In this document: piece by piece, positions 41,930 to 49,948 of the stretch
Layout of the letters: each line of letters opens with the position of its first letter
Numbering within the stretch: the stretch's first letter is position 1
Assembly (NCBI GenBank): GCA_947448735.1
Contig: CANFOS010000020.1
Coordinates: forward strand, 1 to 64,000
Direction of reading: 5' to 3'
Origin: Comamonadaceae bacterium
GTDB lineage: Bacteria; Pseudomonadota; Gammaproteobacteria; Burkholderiales; Burkholderiaceae_C
Length of the DNA stretch: 64,000 bases
Position numbers and translations under genes: made by a program
Notes under the pieces: generated by a model
Databases searched by the model: none
Told to the model about the DNA's origin: nothing
Seen by the model: the letters and a program-made list of their open reading frames with translations, nothing else

Positions 41930-42449
41930 ACTTCAATCCTGAAAAAAAAGTGTCGGCCACGTCGGGGGCCAGCTTGTCGGCATAGATCGCCGCCTGAAAA
42001 ACCTGGGAGCCCTGCGCAAAATACGCTGCCTGGCTGCTGACCGTCTGGCCGTTGGCGCGCTTGCCAGTGGCGCTGACCATCACCGCGCCACTGGGCAGCC
42101 CGGTTGACTTGAACGCCGTCCCCGGCGTGGCCAGGTTGGCTTTTAGACTGGTCAGTGATGCGCCTTGCCACTGGACCAAGGTGTCTTTCACCAAGGAGGC
42201 GTCTTTCACATCCGCAACCGCAACCGCGAAGGTCACGCCGCCGGCATCACAACTGAGCAACATCAGCTCCGTTGGCTGGCCTCCCATGGGCACGGTTTTT
42301 TGCGCTTTGTCTGGCTTGCAGGGCATCAGCAGACTGAGCCGCGTTTCTTCTGGCCGCACATCGCGCCAGTTGAAGGTCGGGTTACAGGCAGCCAGTCCGG
42401 CCAAGGCAAGCACCGCGTAGATTGGAAATTGAATCGATCGCATATTCAT
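41922..42449 (-). CDS. Putative lipoprotein
   Basis: A 175-residue lipoprotein starting MNMRSIQFPIYAVLALAGLAAC, with lipobox LAAC and Cys at about residue 22. The mature part has 'NWRDVRPEETRLSLLMPCKPDKAQKTVPMGG', 'ELMLLSCDAGGVTFAVAVADVKD' and 'SQVFQAAIYADKLAPDVADTFFSGLKFE', resembling other small betaproteobacterial lipoproteins with two conserved cysteines; function unknown. First gene of the MFS-PTS operon. An upstream extension to 42515 lacks a signal-peptide character, so the ATG at 42449 is used (42443 is also possible). Confidence 0.8.
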   Translation of the reverse strand: MNMRSIQFPIYAVLALAGLAACNPTFNWRDVRPEETRLSLLMPCKPDKAQKTVPMGGQPTELMLLSCDAGGVTFAVAVADVKDASLVKDTLVQWQGASLTSLKANLATPGTAFKSTGLPSGAVMVSATGKRANGQTVSSQAAYFAQGSQVFQAAIYADKLAPDVADTFFSGLKFE

Positions 42450-42508
42450 AAGTGAACGTGGCACTTTACAGGCAATTGGCATCAAAACGCAGCGTGGCCG
42501 TTTGATGT

Positions 42509-42580
42509 GCACCACTTAAGGGCCAAAAAGGGCGGCGCCCGGGGTCACCATGCACCAAGTTGGGTGTGTTGCCCGCACCA
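42509..42580. promoter_or_regulatory. Cluster of GCACCA half-sites (possible NtrC enhancer region)
   Basis: GCACCA occurs at 42509-42514, 42552-42557 and 42575-42580. The middle one is part of an imperfect inverted repeat (TGCACC-aagttg-GGTGTG) resembling the NtrC site GCACCA-N5-TGGTGC but 1 bp wider. They lie about 80-170 bp before the possible sigma-54 promoter. Speculative. Confidence 0.3.
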
Positions 42581-42660
42581 CTGGCTGGCACGACGCAGCA
42601 TGCTCGCGCTTGCTGAGAAGTCGCGCACGACCTGCGCCATTAACCGGTCTTGGCAGATTC

Positions 42661-42676
42661 AGGCCTAAGCCTTGCA
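42661..42676 (+). promoter_or_regulatory. Possible sigma-54 promoter of the cyanate operon
   Basis: AGGCCTAAGCCTTGCA has the invariant GG-N10-GC spacing and a perfect -12 TTGCA; the -24 box (AGGCCTA versus TGGCACG) is weak. It predicts a start about 20 nt before the ATG at 42709. Nitrogen control would fit cyanate use as a nitrogen source. Confidence 0.4.
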
Positions 42677-42708
42677 TAGCAGGTTGATCTTTTTCAAGAG
42701 GTAACACC

Positions 42709-44061
42709 ATGACCAACCGTTTTGACGCTTTTGATGCCGACCGCCCCCTGATGCTGCGCTGCGCTTGCGGCGAAGACCACGCGCCCGGCGAACACGCTGT
42801 ACAGACCGAGCAATCGGTGTCCCAGAGTTTTATGGAGGCCACCATGGTCAAGGCGCTGTTTCCTGTCGACAGCGTGCGCCGCGGCTTTTTGAAAGCGGTG
42901 GGTGCCAACACGGCACGTGCCGCCATTGCCTCACTGTTCCCGCTGGGTGCACTGGAGGCGATGGCCCAGGACAAAGGCCCGCTGGAAAAGAAAGACCTCA
43001 AACTCGGCTTTATACCGATCACCTGCGCATCGCCGCTCATCATGGCTGACCCGCTGGGCTTTTACAAAAAAGAAGGCCTGAATGTTCAATTGAACAAAAC
43101 CGCAGGCTGGGCGCTGATTCGCGACAAGATGATCAACAAAGAGCATGATGCGTCGCATTTTTTGTCGCCCATGCCGATTGCCATGACCATGGGCTTGGGC
43201 TCGACCCAGGCCAATATGAATGTGGCAACGATTCAAAACACCAACGGCCAGGCCATCACGCTGCACGTCAAGCACAAGGGTAATCGCGACCCCAAGGGCT
43301 GGAAGGGCATGAAGTTTGCCATTCCGTTTGAGTACAGCATGCACAACTTCTTGCTGCGCTACTACCTGGCTGAAGCAGGCCTGAACCCTGACACCGATGT
43401 GCAGCTGCGGGTGCTGCCGCCTGCTGAAATGGTGGCCAATTTGCGTGCTGGCAACATCGACGGCTTTCTTGGCCCCGACCCCTTCAACCAGCGCGCCGTC
43501 TACGACGAGGTAGGGTTCATTCACATCTTGTCCAAGGAGATCTGGGACGGTCACCCATGCTGCGCCTTTGGCGTGTCAGACGAGTTCATCAAGCAAAACC
43601 CCAACACTTTCGCTGCACTTTACCGGGCGGTTCTGGGCGCATCCTTCATGGCCAGCCAGGCCAAAGACCGCGACCTGATTGCCAAGGTCATCGCCCCGGC
43701 CCAGTACCTGAATCAGCCTGAGGCTGTGCTGACCCAGGTGCTGACCGGCAAGTTTGCCGACGGCTTGGGCAACATCAAAAACGTGCCTGACCGCGCCAAC
43801 TTTGACCCGGTGCCCTGGCAGTCAATGGCAGTGTGGATGCTGACGCAAATGAAGCGCTGGGGCTATGTGAAGGGCGACGTCAATTACAAGCAAATTGCAG
43901 AAAAAGTCTTCTTGCTGACCGATGCCAAAAAGCAGATGGCCATCGCTGGTTTCAAGCCGCCAGAGGGCGCGTATAAAAAGTTCAAGGTGATGGGCAAGGA
44001 GTTTGACCCCGCCAAACCTGAAGAATACGCCAAGAGCTTTGCCATCAACAAAATGGGCTGA
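42709..44061 (+). CDS. Cyanate/nitrate-type ABC transporter substrate-binding protein (CynA/NrtA-like)
   Basis: A 450-residue periplasmic binding protein of the nitrate/cyanate/bicarbonate family. The twin-arginine signal SVRRGFLKAVGAN (Arg57-Arg58) precedes a hydrophobic stretch and the mature part 'LKLGFIPITCASPLIMADPLGFYKKEGLNV', 'INKEHDASHFLSPMPIAMTMGLG' and 'ANLRAGNIDGFLGPDPFNQRAV'. The region before the Tat motif (residues 1-45, with CACGED) is unusually long and cysteine-bearing. An AGAGG ribosome site precedes the ATG. First gene of the importer plus cyanase operon, so cyanate is the likely substrate. Confidence 0.92.
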   Translation: MTNRFDAFDADRPLMLRCACGEDHAPGEHAVQTEQSVSQSFMEATMVKALFPVDSVRRGFLKAVGANTARAAIASLFPLGALEAMAQDKGPLEKKDLKLGFIPITCASPLIMADPLGFYKKEGLNVQLNKTAGWALIRDKMINKEHDASHFLSPMPIAMTMGLGSTQANMNVATIQNTNGQAITLHVKHKGNRDPKGWKGMKFAIPFEYSMHNFLLRYYLAEAGLNPDTDVQLRVLPPAEMVANLRAGNIDGFLGPDPFNQRAVYDEVGFIHILSKEIWDGHPCCAFGVSDEFIKQNPNTFAALYRAVLGASFMASQAKDRDLIAKVIAPAQYLNQPEAVLTQVLTGKFADGLGNIKNVPDRANFDPVPWQSMAVWMLTQMKRWGYVKGDVNYKQIAEKVFLLTDAKKQMAIAGFKPPEGAYKKFKVMGKEFDPAKPEEYAKSFAINKMG

Positions 44062-44072
44062 TCAGTCACTTC

Positions 44073-44936
44073 ATGAAATCTCTCAACCTGAAAGCGGGCC
44101 TTGTCTCGCTGCTCATCTTTTTGTCCATCTTGGGTATCTGGTTTTTAGCGACCCAATCATCCGGAACTGCGCCATCAGCCAGCACCACTGGCATGACAGC
44201 CGAGCAGATCGAATACCAGAAGATGATGGGCAAAGAGGTGGGCAGTACCAAGACCACCGGCTTTCCCACACTTGGCCAAATGGGCTCGGCCATCTGGAAG
44301 CAGGTGTCCAACCCGATTTATGACAACGGGCCAAACGACAAGGGCATTTTGATCCAGCTCAGCCATTCATTGGCGCGGGTTGGCTTGGGCTTTTTGCTGG
44401 CCATGCTGGTTGCCATTCCGCTGGGTTTTGTGATTGGCATGTCGCCGCTTTTGAGGCGCGCGTTTGACCCCTTCATTCAGGTGCTCAAACCGATCTCGCC
44501 GCTGGCCTGGATGCCGCTGGCGCTGTACACCATCAAAGACTCCTCCATCAGCGGTATTTTTGTGATTTTCATCTGCTCGGTGTGGCCGATGCTGATCAAC
44601 ACCGCATTTGGCGTGTCCGCTGTCAAGCGCGAGTGGCTCAACGTGGCCGCCACGCTGGAAGTCAGCCCGCTGCGCAAGGCTTTTCTTGTTATCTTGCCCG
44701 CAGCTGCGCCGACCATCTTTACCGGCATGCGCATCTCCATGGGCATTGCCTGGCTGGTGATTGTGGCCGCTGAAATGCTGGTCGGTGGCACCGGGATTGG
44801 CTACTTTGTGTGGAACGAGTGGAACAACCTGTCGCTGACCAATGTGATTTTTGCCATTTTGGTGATTGGCGTCGTCGGCATGCTGCTGGACCTGGCGTTT
44901 GCGCAGCTGCAAAAAATGGTGACTTATGTTGAATGA
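44073..44936 (+). CDS. Cyanate/nitrate-type ABC transporter permease (CynB/NrtB-like)
   Basis: A 287-residue permease with about six transmembrane helices, the first at residues 8-28 (LVSLLIFLSILGIWFLATQSS). A periplasmic segment of about 50 residues ('MTAEQIEYQKMMGKEVGSTK') is typical of NrtB-type proteins. The EAA loop is 'REWLNVAATLEVSPLRKAFLVILPAAAPTIFTGMRISMGIAW'. It starts 11 bp after the binding-protein gene and overlaps the ATPase gene by 11 bp, so the three are co-translated. Confidence 0.93.
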   Translation: MKSLNLKAGLVSLLIFLSILGIWFLATQSSGTAPSASTTGMTAEQIEYQKMMGKEVGSTKTTGFPTLGQMGSAIWKQVSNPIYDNGPNDKGILIQLSHSLARVGLGFLLAMLVAIPLGFVIGMSPLLRRAFDPFIQVLKPISPLAWMPLALYTIKDSSISGIFVIFICSVWPMLINTAFGVSAVKREWLNVAATLEVSPLRKAFLVILPAAAPTIFTGMRISMGIAWLVIVAAEMLVGGTGIGYFVWNEWNNLSLTNVIFAILVIGVVGMLLDLAFAQLQKMVTYVE

Positions 44937-45753
44937 CACGAACCCACGCCTGCGGGATTTTCTGAAAGTCGAGAACTTAAGCAAATCTTTCGTGACCAAC
45001 AAGCCGGTTTTTGCGGACCTCAGTTTTGCCATCGACAAGGGCGAGTTTGTTTGCATCATCGGACATTCAGGCTGCGGCAAAACCACCGTGCTCAATGTGC
45101 TGGCGGGGCTGGACACCGCCACCTCGGGCAACTGCTTCATGGACAACCGGGAAATCTCTGGCCCCAGCCTGGAGCGCGGCGTGGTGTTTCAAAGCCACGC
45201 TCTGATGCCGTGGCTGACGGTGCGCAGCAATATTGCCTTTGCGGTGGTGTCGCGTTGGCCCGATTGGTCCAAAACCGAGGTCAACGCGCATGTTGAAAAG
45301 TTTGTGGCCATGGTCGGCTTGATGCCTGCCATCGATAAAAAGCCATCACAACTATCAGGCGGCATGAAGCAGCGCGTGGGCATTGCCCGGGCTTTTGCCA
45401 TTCAACCCAAAATGCTGTTGCTTGACGAGCCTTTTGGCGCACTCGACGCACTGACGCGCGGCACGATTCAGGACGAGCTCATGACCATCGTGCGTGAGAC
45501 CCAGCAAACCGTTTTCATGATCACCCACGACGTGGACGAAGCCATCTTGCTGGCTGACCGCATTATTTTGATGACCAATGGTGCGGAGTCGGCAAGCGGC
45601 TACACGCCGGGCGGCATTGGCGAAGTCGTGGTGAACACGCTGCCGAAAAACCGCACTCGGGCCGAACTGCACCATCTGGACGGCTACTACGACCTGCGCA
45701 ATCACGTCGTCGACTTTCTGATCAAGCGCGCCAAGCCAGGCGAGGCACATTAA
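44926..45753 (+). CDS. Cyanate/nitrate-type ABC transporter ATP-binding protein (CynD/NrtD-like)
   Basis: A 275-residue ATPase with Walker A GHSGCGKT, signature 'LSGGMKQRVGIARAFAIQP', Walker B 'MLLLDEPFGALDA' and switch 'MITHDVDEAILLADR'. The C-terminal extension 'LPKNRTRAELHHLDGYYDLRNHVVDFLIKRA' is typical of NrtD/CynD rather than sulfonate ATPases. It lacks the binding-protein-like domain of NrtC. The cyanase gene follows 23 bp downstream. Confidence 0.93.
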   Translation: MLNDTNPRLRDFLKVENLSKSFVTNKPVFADLSFAIDKGEFVCIIGHSGCGKTTVLNVLAGLDTATSGNCFMDNREISGPSLERGVVFQSHALMPWLTVRSNIAFAVVSRWPDWSKTEVNAHVEKFVAMVGLMPAIDKKPSQLSGGMKQRVGIARAFAIQPKMLLLDEPFGALDALTRGTIQDELMTIVRETQQTVFMITHDVDEAILLADRIILMTNGAESASGYTPGGIGEVVVNTLPKNRTRAELHHLDGYYDLRNHVVDFLIKRAKPGEAH

Positions 45754-45776
45754 CTTTTACAAACCAAGGAGCCACC

Positions 45777-46220
45777 ATGAACCGCAACGAGATCACCGAA
45801 AAAATCATCACTGTCAAGGTTTCCAAAGGCCTGAAATGGGAAGACATCGCCAAAAAAGTAGGCATGAGCAAAGAGTGGGTCACCGCTGGCTGCCTGGGCC
45901 AGATGACGTTTGACGCCACCCAAGCCAAAGCCGTCGGCAAGATTTTTGGCCTGACAGCTGAAGAGCAAAAATGGCTGCAGGTGGTGCCGTACAAAGGCTC
46001 ATTGCCTACACCGGTGCCGACTGACCCGCTGATCTACCGCTGGTATGAGATTGTGAGCGTCTACGGCACTACCATCAAAGAGCTGATTCACGAAGAATTT
46101 GGCGATGGCATCATGAGCGCGATTGACTTTTCAATGGACATTGTTCGCCAACCTGACCCCAAAGGTGACCGCGTGAATGTGGTGCTGTCGGGCAAGTTTT
46201 TGCCCTACAAACAGTACTGA
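45777..46220 (+). CDS. cynS: Cyanase (cyanate hydratase)
   Basis: A 147-residue cyanase catalysing bicarbonate-dependent decomposition of cyanate to ammonia and CO2. The N-terminal POU-like helical domain ('NEITEKIITVKVSKGLKWEDIAKKVGMSKEWVTAG') is followed by the catalytic domain. Arg88, Glu91 and Ser114 correspond to E. coli Arg96, Glu99 and Ser122 ('IYRWYEIVSVYG', 'IMSAIDFSMDI'). Downstream of its own importer this allows use of external cyanate as a nitrogen source and detoxification. A strong AAGGAG site precedes the ATG. Confidence 0.98.
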   Translation: MNRNEITEKIITVKVSKGLKWEDIAKKVGMSKEWVTAGCLGQMTFDATQAKAVGKIFGLTAEEQKWLQVVPYKGSLPTPVPTDPLIYRWYEIVSVYGTTIKELIHEEFGDGIMSAIDFSMDIVRQPDPKGDRVNVVLSGKFLPYKQY

Positions 46221-46232
46221 TTCAACGCAAAG

Positions 46233-47570
46233 TCAAGCGCCTATCGCGGGGAGTATTTCCCCGCGACTTTCGCCAAAACCGATGCGTGCAAAGCCCGGCT
46301 TTTCACACCAACCACGCAGCACAACCGCATCACCATCTTGCAAAAAGCCGCGCGGCTCGCCGTTGCTCAAGCTGACCGGTTTTGTGCCGCCGTAAGCCAG
46401 CTCAATCAACGCACCGGCCTGGCCAGCGCCCGGACCAGAGATGGTGCCACTGCCCAACAAATCACCAGGCTGTAAATTGCAACCGCCCATGGTGTGATGC
46501 GCGACCATTTGCGCAATAGACCAGTACTGGTGTTTGAAACTGGTGCCGCTTAAACGCGATGGGCCTTTGCCTTCAGTACGCAGCTTGTCGGACTCCAGGC
46601 ACACCTCCAATGAAATATCTATCGCGCCGCGCGCGCGGTTACTGGCATCTTCAAGGTAGTCCAACGGCTGCGGCTCAGTCGCAGGCCGGTTCCACGGCAG
46701 ACGATAGGGTGCAAGTGCGTCCATCGTCACAATCCACGGCGAGATCGTGGTGCAAAAGTTCTTACCCAAAAATGGCCCCAGGGGTGCCATTTCCCAAAAC
46801 TGAATGTCGCGCGCCGACCAGTCGTTGAGCAGGCACATACCGAAAATGTGCTGCTCTGCGTTTTCAAGAGGAATGGGCGAGCCCTGCGCATTTCCCTTGC
46901 CGATGTAAATGCCGAGTTCCAGCTCATAGTCCAGACGCGCGCAAGGGCCATACACCGGCACGTTGACGCCCGGCAGCATGGCCTGGCCCATGGGTCGGCG
47001 GAACTTCTGGCCGCTGACACCAATGCTGGAGACCCGTCCATGGTAGGCAATCGGCATCCATTTGAAGTTGCTGGTGATAGGGTCGTCCGGTCGCATCATG
47101 ACACCAATGTTCATCGCGTGATCCAGCGACGTGTAAAAGTCGGTGTAGTCGCCGATGCGGGCGGGCACGGTGAATTCAACGTCGCTTTGTGCGATCAAAC
47201 AAGCACGCAGCGCATCGACCTTGGCACCGTAAAAAGCTTTTTCAAGCAGTTCAAACAAGCCGTGCCTGAGCGCCTTCCAGGCCGCTAGGCCGAGGGCAAA
47301 AAAATCATTGAGTGCTGGTTGCGCGCAGGCAGCCGCTGCTGTTCCGGCCAAGCCGTCCAAACAACCGCTCTGGGCCACCTGCGCCAAGTCAATCACCTGG
47401 TCGCCAATGGCCACGCCGCCCCGAAAAGCCTCTTGACTCCCCTTACGGCGAAACACTGAAAACGGCAGGTTCTGAATCGGAAAATCGCAGCCAGGTTGAT
47501 TGGCTGACAGCACCCAGCTTTTCGCGAATTCGCTGTGCGTCTGGTCAAGCGCAGTGTTTGATGCGGTCAT
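46233..47570 (-). CDS. fahA: Fumarylacetoacetase
   Basis: A 445-residue full-length fumarylacetoacetase with SH3-like N-terminal domain and catalytic FAH domain. The catalytic histidine region is 'DYTDFYTSLDHAMNIG', with metal ligands in 'YELELGIYIGKGN' and 'LLNDWSARDIQFWE', and 'GKNFCTTISPWIVTMDAL'. It cleaves fumarylacetoacetate to fumarate and acetoacetate in tyrosine/homogentisate catabolism. Here it ends a TetR-ABC transporter-cyclase operon rather than following a homogentisate dioxygenase gene, so it may serve a related 2,4-diketo acid. Its ATG overlaps the cyclase stop. Confidence 0.94.
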   Translation of the reverse strand: MTASNTALDQTHSEFAKSWVLSANQPGCDFPIQNLPFSVFRRKGSQEAFRGGVAIGDQVIDLAQVAQSGCLDGLAGTAAAACAQPALNDFFALGLAAWKALRHGLFELLEKAFYGAKVDALRACLIAQSDVEFTVPARIGDYTDFYTSLDHAMNIGVMMRPDDPITSNFKWMPIAYHGRVSSIGVSGQKFRRPMGQAMLPGVNVPVYGPCARLDYELELGIYIGKGNAQGSPIPLENAEQHIFGMCLLNDWSARDIQFWEMAPLGPFLGKNFCTTISPWIVTMDALAPYRLPWNRPATEPQPLDYLEDASNRARGAIDISLEVCLESDKLRTEGKGPSRLSGTSFKHQYWSIAQMVAHHTMGGCNLQPGDLLGSGTISGPGAGQAGALIELAYGGTKPVSLSNGEPRGFLQDGDAVVLRGWCEKPGFARIGFGESRGEILPAIGA

Positions 47571-48373
47571 GTCTCTGCCATCAACCGGTCGTCAAAAATA
47601 GCCACGGCGCGCGTCCAACCTGCGGATGCACCGCGAATTTTGTGCGGAAAGCATGAAATGAAAAACCCATGGGGCGGCAGCACTTCCAGGTTGTGCAGTT
47701 TTTCCAGATGGCAGTAGCCAATGTCACGACCGGCTTTGTGGCCTTCCCAGATCAATGATGCGTCTTTTGTTTCGTCGTATTTTTTGGCGGTGTGCACAAA
47801 CGGCGCGTCCCAGCTCCAGCCATCGGTGCCCGTCAAGCGCACGCCGCGCTCCAGCAAGTACATGGTGGCCTCGTAACCCATGCCGCAGCCCGACGAAACG
47901 TAGTCGGGGCTGCCATATTTTTTACCCGCACGGGTGTTGATGACCACAATCTCAAGCGGCACCAGCGTGTGCTCGATGCGTTTTAGTTCTGCCTCGACAT
48001 CAGCAGCCGTGACCACGTAGCCGTCTTCAAAGCGTGTGAAGTCCAGCTTCACGCCGGGCTGAAAACACCAGTCCAGCGGGACGTCATGTATCGCGATTGA
48101 CGGCTCCTGATGTCCGAGTGCCTTGTTCATGGTGCTATGAAAATGATATGGCGCATCAAGGTGTGTGCCGTTATGGGTCGACAGGGTGACCAGCTCTACC
48201 GCCCAGCCTTCACCGTCAGGCAGATCAGCTTTTTTGAGCCCCTTGAAAAAGGGCTCAATCTGCTCGAACGAATCTTCATGGGTGAAGTATTCAATTTTTG
48301 GCGCAAAAGCGGGCGGATCGCTGATGACATCATTTTCTAAAAAAATTGACAGGTCAATGATTTTTCGGGTCAT
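47567..48373 (-). CDS. Cyclase family protein (kynurenine formamidase-like)
   Basis: A 268-residue metal-dependent hydrolase of the cyclase/kynurenine formamidase superfamily. The metal motif H-x-G-T-H-x-D-A-P-x-H-F is clear in 'STHNGTHLDAPYHFHS', and 'TRAGKKYGSPDYVSSGCGMGYEAT' and 'GTDGWSWDAPFVH' are further family features. The family includes N-formylkynurenine formamidase and isatin hydrolase. Coupled by ATGA to fumarylacetoacetase and preceded by a transporter permease gene (19 bp gap), it probably hydrolyses an imported aromatic or cyclic amide/lactone upstream of ring breakdown; the substrate is unknown. Confidence 0.9.
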   Translation of the reverse strand: MTRKIIDLSIFLENDVISDPPAFAPKIEYFTHEDSFEQIEPFFKGLKKADLPDGEGWAVELVTLSTHNGTHLDAPYHFHSTMNKALGHQEPSIAIHDVPLDWCFQPGVKLDFTRFEDGYVVTAADVEAELKRIEHTLVPLEIVVINTRAGKKYGSPDYVSSGCGMGYEATMYLLERGVRLTGTDGWSWDAPFVHTAKKYDETKDASLIWEGHKAGRDIGYCHLEKLHNLEVLPPHGFFISCFPHKIRGASAGWTRAVAIFDDRLMAET

Positions 48374-48392
48374 GGTTTATCTCCAGATAATT

Positions 48393-49187
48393 TCAAACTT
48401 TTTGCCATTTTAAAAAACGTCTTTCAAACACTGCCAGCAGTGCACTGCTGACAAAACCAATCAGCCCCAGCAGCGCAATGCCGGCGAACAATTCGCTGGC
48501 GCGAAAGGATCTTGCGGCCAGCAAAATCGCCTGGCCCAAGCCTGGCTGCGATGCAATCATTTCGCCGACCACCGACACAATGAGCGACACGGTGAGCGAC
48601 AAACGCATACCGGAAAAAACATCAGGCAAGGCGTTGGGCAGGCCAATTTTGAAGGCATAGGCCGAGCGGCTCAATTGCAGGCAGCGGGCAACTTCGTGCA
48701 ACTGCGCAGGCACCGACGAAAAGCCGTGCACGGTGGCAAGCAACACGGGCCACATCGCGCCAAACGCCACGACAGACAGCACCATGGCGGGGCTCAAGCC
48801 AAAGATGGAAATCGCCAGTGGCAGCAGTGCTGATGCAGGTAGTGGCCGAATGAATTCAAGCGTGGGCTGCAGATATGCCCTAGCCCGAGCAGACAGTCCA
48901 ATCAATGCGCCCAGCGCCACGCCAAACAAGGAGGCCAAAGCCCAACCCAGCAGCATGCGCGATACCGTCGCCCCAGAAAAGGCCAACAACTCGCCATCGG
49001 TCAACCCCTCCACCAGGCTGGCCCAGGTGGCTTGTGGCGACGGCAAAAATACGCGGCTGACCCAACCTGCTGTGCTGAGTGCCCACCAGGTAAAAATGAT
49101 GAGGGACAGCAACGAGTAAGAGAAAAATAGTGCCTTGGCACCATCAAAACGTGAGCGGGCAGTTGCTGTGTCCATGGCGCTTGTCAT
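48393..49187 (-). CDS. ABC transporter permease (SsuC/TauC type), second copy
   Basis: A 264-residue permease with about six helices. 'MDTATARSRFDGAKALFFSYSLLSLIIFTWWALSTAGWV' opens the protein and 'QLHEVARCLQLSRSAYAFKIGLPNALPDVFSGMRLSLTVSLIVSVVGEMI' contains the EAA-type loop. The ATG at 49187 overlaps the upstream permease stop (ATGA); the longer open frame beyond it is a shadow. It pairs with the preceding, non-identical permease as a heterodimer. Confidence 0.92.
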   Translation of the reverse strand: MTSAMDTATARSRFDGAKALFFSYSLLSLIIFTWWALSTAGWVSRVFLPSPQATWASLVEGLTDGELLAFSGATVSRMLLGWALASLFGVALGALIGLSARARAYLQPTLEFIRPLPASALLPLAISIFGLSPAMVLSVVAFGAMWPVLLATVHGFSSVPAQLHEVARCLQLSRSAYAFKIGLPNALPDVFSGMRLSLTVSLIVSVVGEMIASQPGLGQAILLAARSFRASELFAGIALLGLIGFVSSALLAVFERRFLKWQKV

Positions 49188-49948
49188 GCGGCTTGACCCA
49201 TCGCTTTGGCGACCATGCGCTCCAGCTTGAGCGCGCCGTAGTTGATCGCAAAGCCCACCACACTGATCCAGATCAGCCACGCCAGCATCAGTCCAGGGTT
49301 CAGGCTTTGCTGCGCGATCATCATGGCGTAGCCCATACCGTACGGGTTGGCGGCTATCTCCACAGTGACAGCCACCACCAGTGCCACCGCCACGCCCAAG
49401 CGCAGCGCCACAAACAGGCGCGGGGTGATGGCTGGCAAAATAATTTTGTAGGCACGCTGTCGTGGGCTCAAGCCCAGCACCCGGCTGACCTCCAGCAGAC
49501 GCGGCTCGATTTGTTGCACCGCTGCTTGCGACAGCAACAACATCGGCCAAAAGCAGGCAAACGCAACGATAGAAAACTCCATGCGCAGGCCAAAGCCAAA
49601 CACCAGCATGGCCAACGGTATCAAGGCCACCGAAGGGATGGGCCGAAACACTTCAATACTTAAAAAACTCACGCGTGCAGCGCGCGGCGACAGGCCCAAT
49701 GCCATGCCTGCAGCAATGCCCAGCACGGCAGCCAACAGCAAGCCCAGCGCCGCAGAGCCAAGCGTAAAAGCCGTGGCGCTGAGCAGCGAACCATCCGATA
49801 GCGCCGACGCAAAACCTCTCATTGCTGCGCTGGGCGGGGCTATCGCGTCGCTGCTTTTGCCGACGGTGCGGGCGTAAGCTTCAAACAGCGCCAGCGCAAT
49901 GGCTGGAAACCACCAGGGGCGCAGCTTGGTGAGCAACTGGTCAATCAT
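49184..49948 (-). CDS. ABC transporter permease (SsuC/TauC type), first copy
   Basis: A 254-residue permease. It starts MIDQLLTKLRPWWFPAIALALFEAYA, which sets the start at 49948, and has 'MRGFASALSDGSLLSATAFTLGSAALGLLLAAVLGIAAGMALG' and the EAA loop 'EVSRVLGLSPRQRAYKIILPAITPRLFVALRLGVAVALVVAV'. It overlaps the ATPase gene by 8 bp and the second permease gene by 4 bp. Two different permeases next to one ATPase and one binding protein suggest a heteromeric channel. Confidence 0.92.
   Translation of the reverse strand: MIDQLLTKLRPWWFPAIALALFEAYARTVGKSSDAIAPPSAAMRGFASALSDGSLLSATAFTLGSAALGLLLAAVLGIAAGMALGLSPRAARVSFLSIEVFRPIPSVALIPLAMLVFGFGLRMEFSIVAFACFWPMLLLSQAAVQQIEPRLLEVSRVLGLSPRQRAYKIILPAITPRLFVALRLGVAVALVVAVTVEIAANPYGMGYAMMIAQQSLNPGLMLAWLIWISVVGFAINYGALKLERMVAKAMGQAA

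Noticed and set aside
42590-42606. Second sigma-54-like site (TGGCACG followed by AGCAT)
   Set aside because: The -24 box is perfect, but the GG to GC distance is 1 bp short and the -12 box is poor.
42516-43043. 175-codon minus-strand frame opposite the cyanate-binding protein
   Set aside because: Overlaps the Tat signal and mature start of a confident gene and has shadow-like composition.
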